Positions 53,001 to 61,630 are shown, numbered from the stretch's first letter. The stretch is DNA of 64,000 bases from Brenneria populi (GCF_036016195.1 NZ_JAYWTM010000001.1:124001-188000); one strand, 5' to 3'. The notes: generated from the sequence alone by a model not told the origin. Made by a program: numbers and translations.

Positions 53001-53547
53001 CGATGCGGTAGGGCTCTTCGCTTCCCATCGGGAACAGATCCAGCAGCGCGCCGCGGGTGGCGAACTCTCCGTGCTCCATCACCTGATCGACGCTGCGATA
53101 GCCCGCCTGTTCCAGCTGCGTGCGCAGCTTGTCGCGCGACAGCCGCTGGCCTTTTTTCAGCATCAGGGCGTGGCCGTGTAAAAAATTGTGCGGACAGACC
53201 CGCTGCATCAGGGTGTTGATCGGCAGAATCAGCACCCCTCGCTCCATCAGCGGCAGCTGATACAGGGTGGCGAGCCGGTTGGAAATGATCTCCTGATGCG
53301 GAGAGAAACTGTCGTAAGGCAGGGTTTCCCAGTCGGACAGCGTGGTAACGGGTTGTTGCGTAAATTGCTGAATTTCATCGCGAAGACGTAAAGCGTTCTG
53401 CATATCCGGGGCGATAAGAATAACCAGCCCGGCATGGCGCTCAATAATTTCCGCGCACTCCACGGCGCAGGCCGCGCCGGTTAATTGCCCCAGCAGGCGT
53501 TGCTCGCCCGATTTCAGCGGCAACGAATAACGATATTTTTCAGGCAT
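50098..53547 (-). CDS. mfd: Transcription-repair coupling factor Mfd
   Basis: 1149 residues (E. coli 1148). Order: UvrB-like N-terminal domains that bind UvrA, the RNA polymerase-interacting domain (VVHLEHGVGRYAGL), then a RecG-like translocase with Walker A GDVGFGKTEVAMRAAF, DEEHRFGV, TLTATPIPRTLNMA and the TRG region, and the C-terminal autoinhibitory domain. It removes stalled RNA polymerase and brings in the UvrABC system. Read leftwards; lolCDE diverges from it, as in E. coli. Confidence 0.99.
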   Translation of the reverse strand: MPEKYRYSLPLKSGEQRLLGQLTGAACAVECAEIIERHAGLVILIAPDMQNALRLRDEIQQFTQQPVTTLSDWETLPYDSFSPHQEIISNRLATLYQLPLMERGVLILPINTLMQRVCPHNFLHGHALMLKKGQRLSRDKLRTQLEQAGYRSVDQVMEHGEFATRGALLDLFPMGSEEPYRIDFFDDEIDSLRLFDVDTQRTLNEVPLINLLPAHEFPTDKNAIELFRSQWRERFEVRRDAEHLYQQVSKSAWPAGIEYWQPLFFDRPLPSLFSYFPEHTLVVNTGDIEQGAERFWQDIQQRFESRRVDPMRPLLPPEALWLRVDGLFSELKAWPRVQLRADTLPDKAANHNLGYRSLPDLAVQHQLKSPLDPLRRFIEQFDGQIIFSVESEGRRETLQELLASIKLQPTPIGRLDQAQKRGAYLTIGASEHGFIDTLRQRALICESDLLGERVSRRRQDNRRAINTDTLIRNLAELRPGQPVVHLEHGVGRYAGLTTLEAGGIKAEYLILTYAGEDKLYVPVSSLHLISRYAGGADESAPLHKLGGDAWSRARQKAAEKVRDVAAELLDVYAQRAAKSGFAFKHDKEQYQHFCASFPFETTPDQAQAINAVLSDMCQPLAMDRLVCGDVGFGKTEVAMRAAFLAVENHKQVAVLVPTTLLAQQHYDNFRDRFANWPIKIGMLSRFRSAREQTQIMEETREGKIDILIGTHKLLQSDVRWRDLGLLIVDEEHRFGVRHKERIKAMRANVDILTLTATPIPRTLNMAMSGMRDLSIIATPPARRLAVKTFVREYDDLVVREAILREILRGGQVYYLYNDVENIEKATQRLAELVPEARMTIGHGQMRERDLERVMNDFHHQRFNVLVCTTIIETGIDIPSANTIIIERADHFGLAQLHQLRGRVGRSHHQAYAYLLTPNPKAMSGDAHKRLEAIASLEDLGAGFALATHDLEIRGAGELLGEDQSGQMTSVGFSLYMELLESAVEALKAGREPSLEDLISSQTEVELRLPALLPEEFIPDVNTRLSFYKRIASARQAHELEELKVELIDRFGLLPDAARYLLQVAELRQQAQQLGIKRIEGHEKGGFIEFSEQNRVDPTHLIGLLQHNPGVYRLDGPTRLKFIKDLSSRPQRIEFIHTLLGNMAQHTLAA

Positions 53548-53684
53548 AATCTGATTGTCAGGTCTCGATCCCGCTATCCGCTAAGAAAAAGCCGGAGAGT
53601 TAGGGTGTTAGGGTTCCATAAAGCGGTACTACCCTTTATTATCCTTGAACACTTTGCTTTGGCAACCTCATCCAGACGGATTTC

Positions 53685-54887
53685 ATGTATCAACCTGTCG
53701 CACTATTCATCGGCCTGCGCTATATGCGCGGCCGGGCATCAGACCGCTTCGGGCGGTTTGTCTCCTGGTTATCGGCTATCGGCATCACGCTCGGCGTGAT
53801 GGCGCTGGTAACCGTCCTGTCGGTTATGAACGGTTTCGAGCGTGAATTGGAGAACAACATCCTGGGGCTGATGCCGCAGGCGCTGATCTCCGCCACGCAA
53901 GGCTCGCTCGATCCGCAAACCCATCCCGCATCGTCGCTCGATGCGCTGCGCGGCGTGAAACGCCTGGCGCCGCTCACCACCGGCGACGTGGTGCTGCAAA
54001 GCGCGCGCAGCGTCGCGGTCGGCGTCATGCTGGGCGTCACCCCCGATGAGCCGGAACCGCTGGCGCGCTACCTGGTGAATGTGTCGCAGCGGCAGCTCCA
54101 GCCGGGGCAATATCAGATCATCCTCGGCGAGCAACTGGCCTCGCAGCTGGGCGTTAAAGCGGGCGATGCGCTGCGGCTGATGGTGCCGAGCGCCAGCCAG
54201 CTAACGCCGATGGGACGTATTCCCAGCCAGCGTATCTTCACCGTCGCCGGGACGTTCGCCGCCAATAGCGAGGTGGACGGCTACCAACTGTTGGTCAACC
54301 AGCAGGACGCCTCGCGGCTGATGCGCTACCCGTCCGGCAATATCACCGGCTGGCGGCTATGGCTCGACCAGCCGCTGGCGGTCGATGAGCTGAGCGAACA
54401 AACGCTGCCGGAAGGGCTGGTCTGGAAAGATTGGCGCGAGCGCAAAGGCGAGCTTTTCCAGGCGGTGCGGATGGAAAAAAATATGATGGGGCTGCTGCTG
54501 AGCCTGATCGTCGCGGTCGCGGCCTTCAATATTATTACGTCGTTAGGGCTGCTGGTGATGGAGAAGCAGGGCGAGGTCGCCATTCTGCAAACCCAGGGGC
54601 TGAGTCAGCGCCAGATTATGGCGGTGTTTATGGCGCAGGGCGGGAGCGCCGGGATTATCGGCGCCCTGTTGGGCGCGACGCTGGGCGCGTTGCTGGCCAG
54701 CCAGTTGAATACGCTGATGCCGGCGCTCGGATTATTGCTGGACGGCGCCGCGCTGCCGGTGGCGATAGAGCCGCTGCAGGTGACCGTCATCGCCGTCGCG
54801 GCGATGGCGATCGCCCTCCTGTCCACCCTGTATCCGTCCTGGCGCGCCGCCGCCGTTCAACCTGCCGAGGCTTTACGTTATGAGTGA
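53685..54887 (+). CDS. lolC: Lipoprotein release system permease LolC
   Basis: 400 residues, the E. coli LolC length. Four membrane helices with a large periplasmic loop between the first and second: VSWLSAIGITLGVMALVTVL, then the FtsX-like C-terminal three. With LolD and LolE it extracts lipoproteins from the inner membrane and passes them to LolA. It overlaps lolD by 8 bases. Confidence 0.97.
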   Translation: MYQPVALFIGLRYMRGRASDRFGRFVSWLSAIGITLGVMALVTVLSVMNGFERELENNILGLMPQALISATQGSLDPQTHPASSLDALRGVKRLAPLTTGDVVLQSARSVAVGVMLGVTPDEPEPLARYLVNVSQRQLQPGQYQIILGEQLASQLGVKAGDALRLMVPSASQLTPMGRIPSQRIFTVAGTFAANSEVDGYQLLVNQQDASRLMRYPSGNITGWRLWLDQPLAVDELSEQTLPEGLVWKDWRERKGELFQAVRMEKNMMGLLLSLIVAVAAFNIITSLGLLVMEKQGEVAILQTQGLSQRQIMAVFMAQGGSAGIIGALLGATLGALLASQLNTLMPALGLLLDGAALPVAIEPLQVTVIAVAAMAIALLSTLYPSWRAAAVQPAEALRYE

Positions 54888-55587
54888 TTTACCGTTATTG
54901 CAGTGCGATAACCTGTGCAAACGCTATCAGGAAGGCAAATTGTCGACGGATGTGCTGCGCAACGTCTCTTTTGAGATGCGCGGCGGAGAGATGATGGCGA
55001 TCGTCGGCAGCTCGGGGTCGGGAAAAAGCACCTTACTGCATCTATTAGGCGGCCTGGACTCGCCGACCTCCGGCGAGGTGATCTTTAAAGGCCAAAAAAT
55101 GAGCCGGCTCTCGGCGGCGGATAAATCGGCGTTGCGCAACCGTGAACTGGGCTTTATCTATCAGTTCCACCATCTGCTGCCGGATTTCACCGCGCTGGAA
55201 AACGTGGCCATGCCGCTGCTGATCGGCCGGGTTCCGGCGGCGCAGGCGCAGGAGAAAGCGCGGGAAATGCTGGCGGCGGTAGGGCTGGAAGCGCGCAGCC
55301 AGCACCGCTCGGCGGAGCTTTCCGGCGGGGAGCGTCAGCGCGTCGCCATCGCCCGCGCGCTGGTGAACAGCCCTTCGCTGGTGCTGGCGGACGAGCCGAC
55401 CGGCAATCTGGATCAGCGTACGGCGGATACGATTTTCGAACTGCTGGGCGAACTGAATGTTCGTCAGGGCACGGCGTTTCTGGTGGTCACCCATGATTTA
55501 CAGCTGGCCGGGCGCCTGAGCCGCCAGTTGGAAATGCGCGATGGTCGGCTGCAGCAGGAGCTGACGTTGATGGGAGCGCCGCGATGA
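54880..55587 (+). CDS. lolD: Lipoprotein release ATP-binding protein LolD
   Basis: 235 residues, an ABC ATPase: Walker A GSSGSGKSTLLHLLG, Q-loop in YQFHHLLPDFTALENV, signature LSGGERQRVAIARAL and Walker B LVLADEPTGNLD. It powers lipoprotein release. It overlaps both neighbours (lolC by 8, lolE by 4 bases), a tightly coupled operon. Confidence 0.98.
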   Translation: MSDLPLLQCDNLCKRYQEGKLSTDVLRNVSFEMRGGEMMAIVGSSGSGKSTLLHLLGGLDSPTSGEVIFKGQKMSRLSAADKSALRNRELGFIYQFHHLLPDFTALENVAMPLLIGRVPAAQAQEKAREMLAAVGLEARSQHRSAELSGGERQRVAIARALVNSPSLVLADEPTGNLDQRTADTIFELLGELNVRQGTAFLVVTHDLQLAGRLSRQLEMRDGRLQQELTLMGAPR

Positions 55588-56831
55588 AATTTCCCCCGCT
55601 TTCGCTGCTGATTGGGCTGCGCTTTAGCCGCGGCCGTCGGCGCGGCGGTATGGTTTCGCTGATTTCGGTTATCTCGACGGTGGGGATCGCGCTGGGCGTG
55701 GCGGTGCTGATCGTCGGTTTAAGCGCGATGAACGGTTTTGAACGCGAGTTGAATAATCGGATTCTGGCGGTGGTTCCCCACGGCGAGGTCGAACCGGTCA
55801 ACCAGCCGTTCGTCGGCTGGCGGAATATGCTGCCGAAAATTGAACAGGTGCCGGGGGTGGCCGCCGCCGCGCCCTATATCAACTTCACCGGACTGCTGGA
55901 AAACGGCGCCAATCTGCGGGCCATTCAGATAAAAGGCGTGGATCCGCAACAGGAGAGCGAACTCAGCGCGCTGCCGCGTTTTGTGATCAATGACGCCTGG
56001 GCGCGTTTTCATGCCGGCGAGCAGCAGGTGGTTATCGGCCAGGGCGTGGCCAAGGCGCTGAACGTCAACGAAGGCGATTGGGTCACCGTGATGATCCCCA
56101 ATAGCGACCCGCAGATGAAGCTGATGCAGCCGAAGCGCATCCGCCTTCACGTCAGCGGTATTTTACAGCTTAGCGGCCAGCTCGATCACAGCCTGGCGCT
56201 GGTGCCCCTGGCGGATGCCCAGCAATATCTGGATATGGGCGACAGCGTTACCGGCATCGCCATCAAGGCCGCCGATGTCTTTAGCGCCAATAGGCTGGTG
56301 CGCAGCGCGGGCGAGGCGACCAACGACTATGTGCGCATCCGCAGCTGGATCGGCACCTACGGCTATATGTACCGGGATATCCAGATGGTGCGCACCATTA
56401 TGTATCTGGCGATGATCCTGGTGATCGGCGTGGCCTGTTTTAATATTGTTTCCACGCTGGTGATGGCGGTGAAGGACAAAAGCGGCGATATCGCCGTGCT
56501 GCGCACGCTGGGCGCGCCGGACGGGCTGATTCGCGCCATATTCGTCTGGTATGGCCTGCTGGCCGGGCTTTTGGGCAGCGTGATCGGCGTGGTCGCGGGG
56601 GTGCTGGCGACCCTGCAACTGACCAACATTGTGCGCGGCATCGAAACGATAACCGGTCATCGTTTTTTATCGGGCGATATCTATTTTATCGATTTTCTGC
56701 CGTCGGAATTGCATGCGATCGATGTCGCCAGCGTGCTGATGACGGCGCTGCTGCTGAGCCTGATAGCCAGTTGGTATCCGGCGCGGCGCGCCAGCCGGAT
56801 CGATCCCGCGCGCGTATTAAGCGGTCAGTAA
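55584..56831 (+). CDS. lolE: Lipoprotein release system permease LolE
   Basis: 415 residues, paralogue of LolC. N-terminal helix (GMVSLISVISTVGIALGVAV), a large periplasmic domain and three C-terminal helices. LolE makes the first contact with lipoproteins, LolC recruits LolA. Separate LolC and LolE is the enterobacterial pattern. Repeat copy C follows the stop codon by 9 bases. Confidence 0.98.
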   Translation: MKFPPLSLLIGLRFSRGRRRGGMVSLISVISTVGIALGVAVLIVGLSAMNGFERELNNRILAVVPHGEVEPVNQPFVGWRNMLPKIEQVPGVAAAAPYINFTGLLENGANLRAIQIKGVDPQQESELSALPRFVINDAWARFHAGEQQVVIGQGVAKALNVNEGDWVTVMIPNSDPQMKLMQPKRIRLHVSGILQLSGQLDHSLALVPLADAQQYLDMGDSVTGIAIKAADVFSANRLVRSAGEATNDYVRIRSWIGTYGYMYRDIQMVRTIMYLAMILVIGVACFNIVSTLVMAVKDKSGDIAVLRTLGAPDGLIRAIFVWYGLLAGLLGSVIGVVAGVLATLQLTNIVRGIETITGHRFLSGDIYFIDFLPSELHAIDVASVLMTALLLSLIASWYPARRASRIDPARVLSGQ

Positions 56832-56839
56832 CCTTTTAG

Positions 56840-56904
56840 ATACGCTAAATAATTCGAGTTGCAGGAAAGCCAACGCACAGGCAACTTGAAGTATGATGAG
56901 TATA
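56840..56904. repeat. Dispersed repeat with imperfect inverted ends, copy C (minimal, about 65 bp)
   Basis: Left end ATACGCTAAATAATTCGAGT then TGCAGG is followed almost at once by AAAGCCAACGCACAGGCAAC and TTGAAGTATGATGAGTATA. It lacks the middle found in copies B and D, so it is little more than the two ends joined. It lies between lolE and nagK. Confidence 0.72.
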
Positions 56905-56944
56905 CTCACCGTTATGCCAGCGGATTATTTATTAAGGGGCGGCC

Positions 56945-57859
56945 ATGTATTACGGTTTTGACGTCGGCGGCACGAAAATCGAACTGGGCGTATTCGACGC
57001 CGGGCTGAACAAAGTCTGGCAAAAACGGGTTCCCACGCCGCGCCATAGCTATGAAACCCTGCTGAATACGCTGGTCGAGCTGACCGCAGAGGCCGATGCG
57101 CAGGTCGGGACGCAAGGCCATATCGGCATCGGCGTGCCGGGTATCCAGACGGGCGATAACGGCGCGCTGTTTACCGCGAATTTACCCGCGGCGATGGGGC
57201 GGCCGTTGGCTCAGGATTTGAACCGGCTGCTGCGACGCGAGATCCGCATCAACAATGACGCCAACTGCTTCGTGCTGTCGGAGGCCTGGGATGCGGAGTT
57301 CCGCGCTTACCCGGTGGTGCTGGGCATGATTCTGGGCACCGGCGTGGGCGGCGGGCTGGTGGTCAACGGGCGGCCGGTGGGCGGCCGCAACGGCATGGCG
57401 GGGGAGATCGGCCACCTGCGGTTGCCGTGCGACGCGCTGGCGATCCTGGGCGACGATATCCCGCGCGTTAAGTGCGGCTGCGGGCAGACGGGCTGCATTG
57501 AGAATTATATTTCAGGCCGCGGATTCGAGTGGCTTTACGCGCATTTTTATCAACAGACGCTGCCGGCGGTCACCATTATCAGGCACTATCGCGCGGGCGA
57601 CGCCGACGCGCTGGCGTTCGTCGATCGCTTTATGGATCTGCTGGCCGCCTGCCTGGGCAACCTGTTAACCCTTATCGACCCCCATCTGCTGGTGCTGGGC
57701 GGGGGATTGTCGAATTTTGATGAAATCTATCAAATATTACCCACCCGTTTGCCTGCGCATCTATTGCCCATCGCCAAACCGCCGCGCATCGCCAAGGCGC
57801 GTTATGGCGACGCCGGCGGCATTCGCGGCGCGGCTTTGCTACACTTAATGGATAAATAG
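56945..57859 (+). CDS. nagK: N-acetyl-D-glucosamine kinase NagK
   Basis: 304 residues, ROK family. ATP site MYYGFDVGGTKIELGVFD, the catalytic Asp in RINNDANCF, substrate EIGHLRLP, and the zinc motif KCGCGQTGCIENYISGRG. It phosphorylates GlcNAc released by peptidoglycan recycling, so it works downstream of NagZ. GGGGCGG lies before the ATG. cobB follows after 11 bases, as in E. coli. Confidence 0.97.
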   Translation: MYYGFDVGGTKIELGVFDAGLNKVWQKRVPTPRHSYETLLNTLVELTAEADAQVGTQGHIGIGVPGIQTGDNGALFTANLPAAMGRPLAQDLNRLLRREIRINNDANCFVLSEAWDAEFRAYPVVLGMILGTGVGGGLVVNGRPVGGRNGMAGEIGHLRLPCDALAILGDDIPRVKCGCGQTGCIENYISGRGFEWLYAHFYQQTLPAVTIIRHYRAGDADALAFVDRFMDLLAACLGNLLTLIDPHLLVLGGGLSNFDEIYQILPTRLPAHLLPIAKPPRIAKARYGDAGGIRGAALLHLMDK

Positions 57860-57870
57860 CAGGAGCAGTT

Positions 57871-58701
57871 ATGCATTCGCATCAACGATTAGGACGTTTT
57901 CAGAAAGGGAAACGAATGCGTCAGCAGCGTCTGCGGGCACGTATTTTCCACCGAGATTATCTGGCGGTAACCGAAGTGAAAAAACCTCGAGTTGTTGTGT
58001 TAACCGGCGCGGGCGTTTCCGCGGAGTCGGGCATTCGGACCTTTCGCGCCGCCGACGGCCTGTGGGAAGAGCACCGGGTCGAAGATGTGGCGACCCCGGA
58101 GGGGTTCCAACGCGATCCGCAGTTGGTGCAGGCCTTTTACAATGCACGCCGCCGCCAGCTGCAGCAGCCTGAAATCAAGCCCAACGCGGCGCATCTGGCG
58201 CTGGCCGAACTGGAGGCGTCGCTGGGGGATAATTTTTTACTCATTACGCAGAATATTGATAACCTGCACGAGCGCGCCGGCAGCCGGCGGGTGGTTCATA
58301 TGCACGGCGAATTGCTGAAGGTTCGTTGCTGTCGTAGCGGACAGGTCGTTGACTGGACCGGGGATTTGTCGGTGGAAGATCGCTGCCACTGCTGCCAGTT
58401 TCCCGCGCCGCTGCGTCCGCATATCGTATGGTTCGGCGAAATGCCGCTGGAGATGAGCAACATCTATCAGGCGTTGGCGCAGGCCGATTATTTTATCGCC
58501 ATCGGCACCTCAGGGCATGTTTACCCGGCCGCCGGATTTGTACAGGAAGCGCATGCGCACGGCGCCTATACGGTCGAACTGAATCTTGAACCCAGTCAGG
58601 TGGAAAGCCTGTTTGATGAAAAGATTTACGGTCCGGCCGGCAGCGTGGTGCCGGAGTTTGTCGACGGTTATCTGAATAAAAACAAAATCATCCGCTTTTA
58701 G
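57871..58701 (+). CDS. cobB: NAD-dependent protein deacylase CobB (sirtuin)
   Basis: 276 residues. N-terminal basic extension (about 1-40), then the Rossmann motifs LTGAGVSAESGIRTFRAADG, TQNIDNLHERAG, the catalytic His in VVHMHGELL, zinc cysteines (RCCRSG; RCHCCQF) and the NAD end GTSGHVYPAAGF. It removes acetyl and succinyl groups, for example from acetyl-CoA synthetase. The last 14 bases overlap a small gene on the other strand. Confidence 0.97.
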   Translation: MHSHQRLGRFQKGKRMRQQRLRARIFHRDYLAVTEVKKPRVVVLTGAGVSAESGIRTFRAADGLWEEHRVEDVATPEGFQRDPQLVQAFYNARRRQLQQPEIKPNAAHLALAELEASLGDNFLLITQNIDNLHERAGSRRVVHMHGELLKVRCCRSGQVVDWTGDLSVEDRCHCCQFPAPLRPHIVWFGEMPLEMSNIYQALAQADYFIAIGTSGHVYPAAGFVQEAHAHGAYTVELNLEPSQVESLFDEKIYGPAGSVVPEFVDGYLNKNKIIRF

Positions 58702-58879
58702 GGCGGCCGGCGGCGCGTTCGCACTCGCATTCATTGACCTGATCGAAGGCGAAGGTCGCCGCGTGATTAAAGAAGCAGAATTCGCTCTCGCGGCACCGGG
58801 AGTGGCGTTCCGCCTCCTGCGGCGGAACGTTGCGCGCACGGCGCGCCCGCAGGATGATACGTCGGAAAAGCGTTAGCAT
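58688..58879 (-). CDS. Small protein, tail-to-tail overlap with cobB
   Basis: 63 residues from the ATG at 58879, which has an excellent ribosome site (GAGGGGG, 5 bases spacing). The start MLTLFRRIILRARRARNVPP is basic and the second half is unusual: CRESEFCFFNHAATFAFDQV followed by NECECERA, with five cysteines. I do not recognise the family; a metal-binding or nucleic-acid-binding role is a guess. A longer reading from 59020 would run through repeat copy D and is unlikely. Its 3' end overlaps cobB by 14 bases on the opposite strand. Confidence 0.55.
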   Translation of the reverse strand: MLTLFRRIILRARRARNVPPQEAERHSRCRESEFCFFNHAATFAFDQVNECECERAAGRPKSG

Positions 58880-58924
58880 CGTTTCCCCCTCGCTGAAATC
58901 CGCTGCGAAGCGTTGGCCGTCCGA

Positions 58925-59006
58925 GATACCCAAAATAATTCGAGCTCCATGGATGGCGCGAGTAACAAAGCCAACGCATCTGCAGCTTGAACGATGAAGG
59001 GCATAA
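58925..59006. repeat. Dispersed repeat with imperfect inverted ends, copy D (about 80 bp)
   Basis: Left end ATACCCAAAATAATTCGAGC, middle GCGAGTAACAAAGCCAACGC as in copy B, and right end TGCAGCTTGAACGATGAAGG then GCATA. It lies between the small gene at 58688-58879 and btuC, just upstream of the small gene's start, so it could affect its promoter. Confidence 0.7.
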
Positions 59007-59264
59007 TGAATAAGAATCATTCCCGTATCAATAAGCGTAGCCGAGATTGCGCCGATAGCGGAATGACAAATGTCAAAATAGGCCCGGCATCGGATGAAAG
59101 CGCCAGGGGCGGGCGATGGTTCGGCAGAGAAATACCTGGATCAATCCGCCCGAACTTTTTCCCCTGCCTGACATAAAATAGTGAAAAATTATATCATCTG
59201 ATTGTTTGTCAACAGTCTGAGGCTATGCCTCTCTTTTTCTTGTGGTAAATGGAATGGGAATACT
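59007..59264. other. Upstream region of btuC
   Basis: About 260 bases without a gene. No ihfA (himA), which precedes btuC in E. coli, is present, and I see no cobalamin riboswitch core. Promoter not located. Confidence 0.4.
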
Positions 59265-60257
59265 TTGACTGCGGGATATGGCGAATTAACACGGCGGCAG
59301 CGTATTTACGATCGCCGGCGGCTGACGCTGTTGGCCGCGCTAGCCCTCTTTACGCTGATGCTGGGGCTGTGCGCGGGCGAGCGCTGGATCTGGCCGTCAG
59401 ACTGGCTGGATGAAGCGCAGCGGATCTTTATCTGGCAGTTGCGTTTACCCAGAACGCTGGCGGTCATGCTGGTGGGCGCCAGCCTGGCGATGTCCGGCGC
59501 CGTCATGCAGTCGATATTCGATAACCCGCTGGCGGAGCCGGGGCTGCTTGGCGTCGCCAACGGCGCGGGCGTGGCGCTGGTGCTCGCGGTGTTGATCGGA
59601 CAGGGCGCGCTGCCGGTCTGGGCCTTGAGCCTGAGCGCTATCGCCGGCGCGCTGCTGATCACCTTTTTGCTGCTGGGTTTCGCCCGCAAACATGTTTCCA
59701 ACGCGCGTCTGCTGCTGATTGGCGTTTCGTTGGGGATTATCTGTAGCGCGGTTATGACCTGGGCGGTCTACTTCAGCACCAGTCTGGATTTACGCCAGCT
59801 TATGTACTGGATGATGGGCGGGTTCAGCGGTATCGACTGGCGTCACGCCTGGCTGCTGCTGGCGCTGGCGCCGTTTATCCTGTGGCTGGGCGGGCAGGGA
59901 AATGCGCTCAACCGGCTGGCGCTGGGCGAGGTGCAGGCCCGTCAATTGGGCGTATCGGTTTATTATTGGCGCAGCGTGCTGGTCTTGGCGGTCGGCGTGT
60001 TAGTCGGCGTGAGCGTGGCGCTGGCGGGCGTGATCGGCTTTGTCGGCCTGATTATTCCGCATATGCTGCGGCTGTGCGGCCTAACCGATCAGCGTTACCT
60101 ATTAACCGGTTGCGCGCTGGCCGGCGGTTCGCTTTTGATGCTGGCTGACACCGTGGCGCGGGTGGCGCTCGCTTCCTCCGAGCTGCCGATTGGCGTGGTT
60201 ACCGCTACGCTGGGCGCGCCGTGGTTTATCTGGCTGCTGTTGCGTAACAGGATTTAG
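59265..60257 (+). CDS. btuC: Vitamin B12 import permease BtuC
   Basis: 330 residues from a TTG at 59265, chosen because it gives the family length (E. coli 326); an ATG at 59202 would add 21 residues unlike any BtuC. About ten membrane helices; conserved GAVMQSIFDNPLAEPGLLGV, the LRQLMYWMMGGFSGIDWR loop and FVGLIIPHMLRLCGL, which contacts BtuD. It forms BtuC2D2, receiving cobalamin from BtuF. Followed by btuE and btuD. Confidence 0.95.
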   Translation: MTAGYGELTRRQRIYDRRRLTLLAALALFTLMLGLCAGERWIWPSDWLDEAQRIFIWQLRLPRTLAVMLVGASLAMSGAVMQSIFDNPLAEPGLLGVANGAGVALVLAVLIGQGALPVWALSLSAIAGALLITFLLLGFARKHVSNARLLLIGVSLGIICSAVMTWAVYFSTSLDLRQLMYWMMGGFSGIDWRHAWLLLALAPFILWLGGQGNALNRLALGEVQARQLGVSVYYWRSVLVLAVGVLVGVSVALAGVIGFVGLIIPHMLRLCGLTDQRYLLTGCALAGGSLLMLADTVARVALASSELPIGVVTATLGAPWFIWLLLRNRI

Positions 60258-60301
60258 CGCGACCGGCGGCCATCATTCCATAGGGTAAAAGGATCGAGAC
60301 G

Positions 60302-60853
60302 ATGAGTAATGAAATCTATGGCATTGCGCTGAAAACCATCGACGGACAACCGGCCACGCTTGAGCCCTATCGGGGAAAAGTGGCGTTAATCGTCAATGTG
60401 GCGTCGAAATGCGGCCTGACCAAGCAATATGACGCGTTGGAGAAGCTCTACGAAACTTATCGCGATCGGGGTTTTGTGGTTTTGGGCTTCCCCTCCAATG
60501 AGTTCGCCGGGCAAGAGCCGGGCAGCGAAGCGGAGATTCAGGCGTTTTGCCGCGCGACGTTCGGCGTGCAGTTTCCGATGTTCAGTAAAATCGAAGTCAA
60601 CGGCGCGAACCGCCATCCGCTGTACCAGCTTTTGATCCGCGAGCGGCCTAAAGCGACCGGTTCGCTGCTGAGCGGATTTTACGCCCGGCTGGTCAATAAA
60701 GGGCGCAAGCCGGCCCGTCCGGAAGATATCTTGTGGAATTTCGAAAAATTCCTGATTTCCCGCGACGGTCAGGTGATTGGGCGCTTCGCCCCGGATATCG
60801 TCCCCGATGATTCGAGCGTCGTCACTGCGCTAAAAGCGGCGTTGGAGCGGTAA
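60302..60853 (+). CDS. btuE: Glutathione/thioredoxin peroxidase BtuE
   Basis: 183 residues, glutathione peroxidase fold with catalytic cysteine in NVASKCGLTKQY, Gln/Trp-type partners in GFPSNEFAGQEPG and ILWNFEKFLISRDG. Despite its place between btuC and btuD it is a peroxidase, not needed for B12 import. Ribosome site (AAGGATCGAG) before the ATG. Confidence 0.96.
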   Translation: MSNEIYGIALKTIDGQPATLEPYRGKVALIVNVASKCGLTKQYDALEKLYETYRDRGFVVLGFPSNEFAGQEPGSEAEIQAFCRATFGVQFPMFSKIEVNGANRHPLYQLLIRERPKATGSLLSGFYARLVNKGRKPARPEDILWNFEKFLISRDGQVIGRFAPDIVPDDSSVVTALKAALER

Positions 60854-61630
60854 TTGACTCCGGCGTCTCTTCCCTTGCTGCGACTGCGCCAGGCCGGCGT
60901 CTCTCCCCGTCTCGCCCCGGTCGATGCCGAATGCCCGCGCGGCCGACTGCTGCATATTATCGGCCCGAACGGCGCGGGGAAAAGCACCCTGTTGGCCAGA
61001 ATCGCGGGCATGCTGACCGGCGAGGGCGAGGTCTATCTGTCCGGCCGGCGGCTGGCGGATTGGGACGCGCGGGATCTGGCCCTGCACCGGGCCTACCTGT
61101 CTCAGCAGCAGCCGCCGGCGGCGATGATGCCGGTGTTTCAGTATCTGCGCCTGCATCAGCCGGCGACGGCCGGCGAGGCGGCGAGCGGCGAGGTCGTCGG
61201 CTTTCTGGCTGAAAGGCTGATGCTGGCCGACAAACTATCGCGCGCGCTTACCCGGCTGTCCGGCGGCGAGTGGCAGCGCGTCAGGCTTGCCGCCGCGCTG
61301 CTGCAAATCTGGCCGGCGGCCAATCCCCATGCCCGCCTGCTTCTGCTGGATGAACCGGCCAACAGCCTGGACATTGCGCAGCAGGCCGCCCTGGATCGGC
61401 TGCTGCACGCGTTATGCCAGTCCGGCGTAACGGTGATTGTCTGCGCGCACGATCTGAACCATACACTGCAACATGCCGACCTCGTTTGGCTGATGCGCGA
61501 CGGAGCGCTGGCGGCGCAGGGCGATACCGCCCGCGTCATGCAGCCGGAAACGCTGTCGTCGGTCTTCGGCGTCGATTTTCAGCGCAGCCGCGTCGACGGG
61601 CGGGACTGGGTGACAATCCGCCGCCCCTGA
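60854..61630 (+). CDS. btuD: Vitamin B12 import ATP-binding protein BtuD
   Basis: 258 residues from a TTG that directly follows the btuE stop. Walker A IIGPNGAGKSTLLARIAG, signature LSGGEWQRVRLAAAL, Walker B LLLLDEPANSLD and the H-loop VCAHDLNHTL. It drives BtuC. Slightly longer than in E. coli (249). The btuCED order is the enterobacterial one. Confidence 0.95.
   Translation: MTPASLPLLRLRQAGVSPRLAPVDAECPRGRLLHIIGPNGAGKSTLLARIAGMLTGEGEVYLSGRRLADWDARDLALHRAYLSQQQPPAAMMPVFQYLRLHQPATAGEAASGEVVGFLAERLMLADKLSRALTRLSGGEWQRVRLAAALLQIWPAANPHARLLLLDEPANSLDIAQQAALDRLLHALCQSGVTVIVCAHDLNHTLQHADLVWLMRDGALAAQGDTARVMQPETLSSVFGVDFQRSRVDGRDWVTIRRP

Noticed and set aside
59007..59264. A possible cobalamin riboswitch before btuC
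   Set aside because: No B12-box core could be found, and btuC in enterobacteria is not usually under such a switch.
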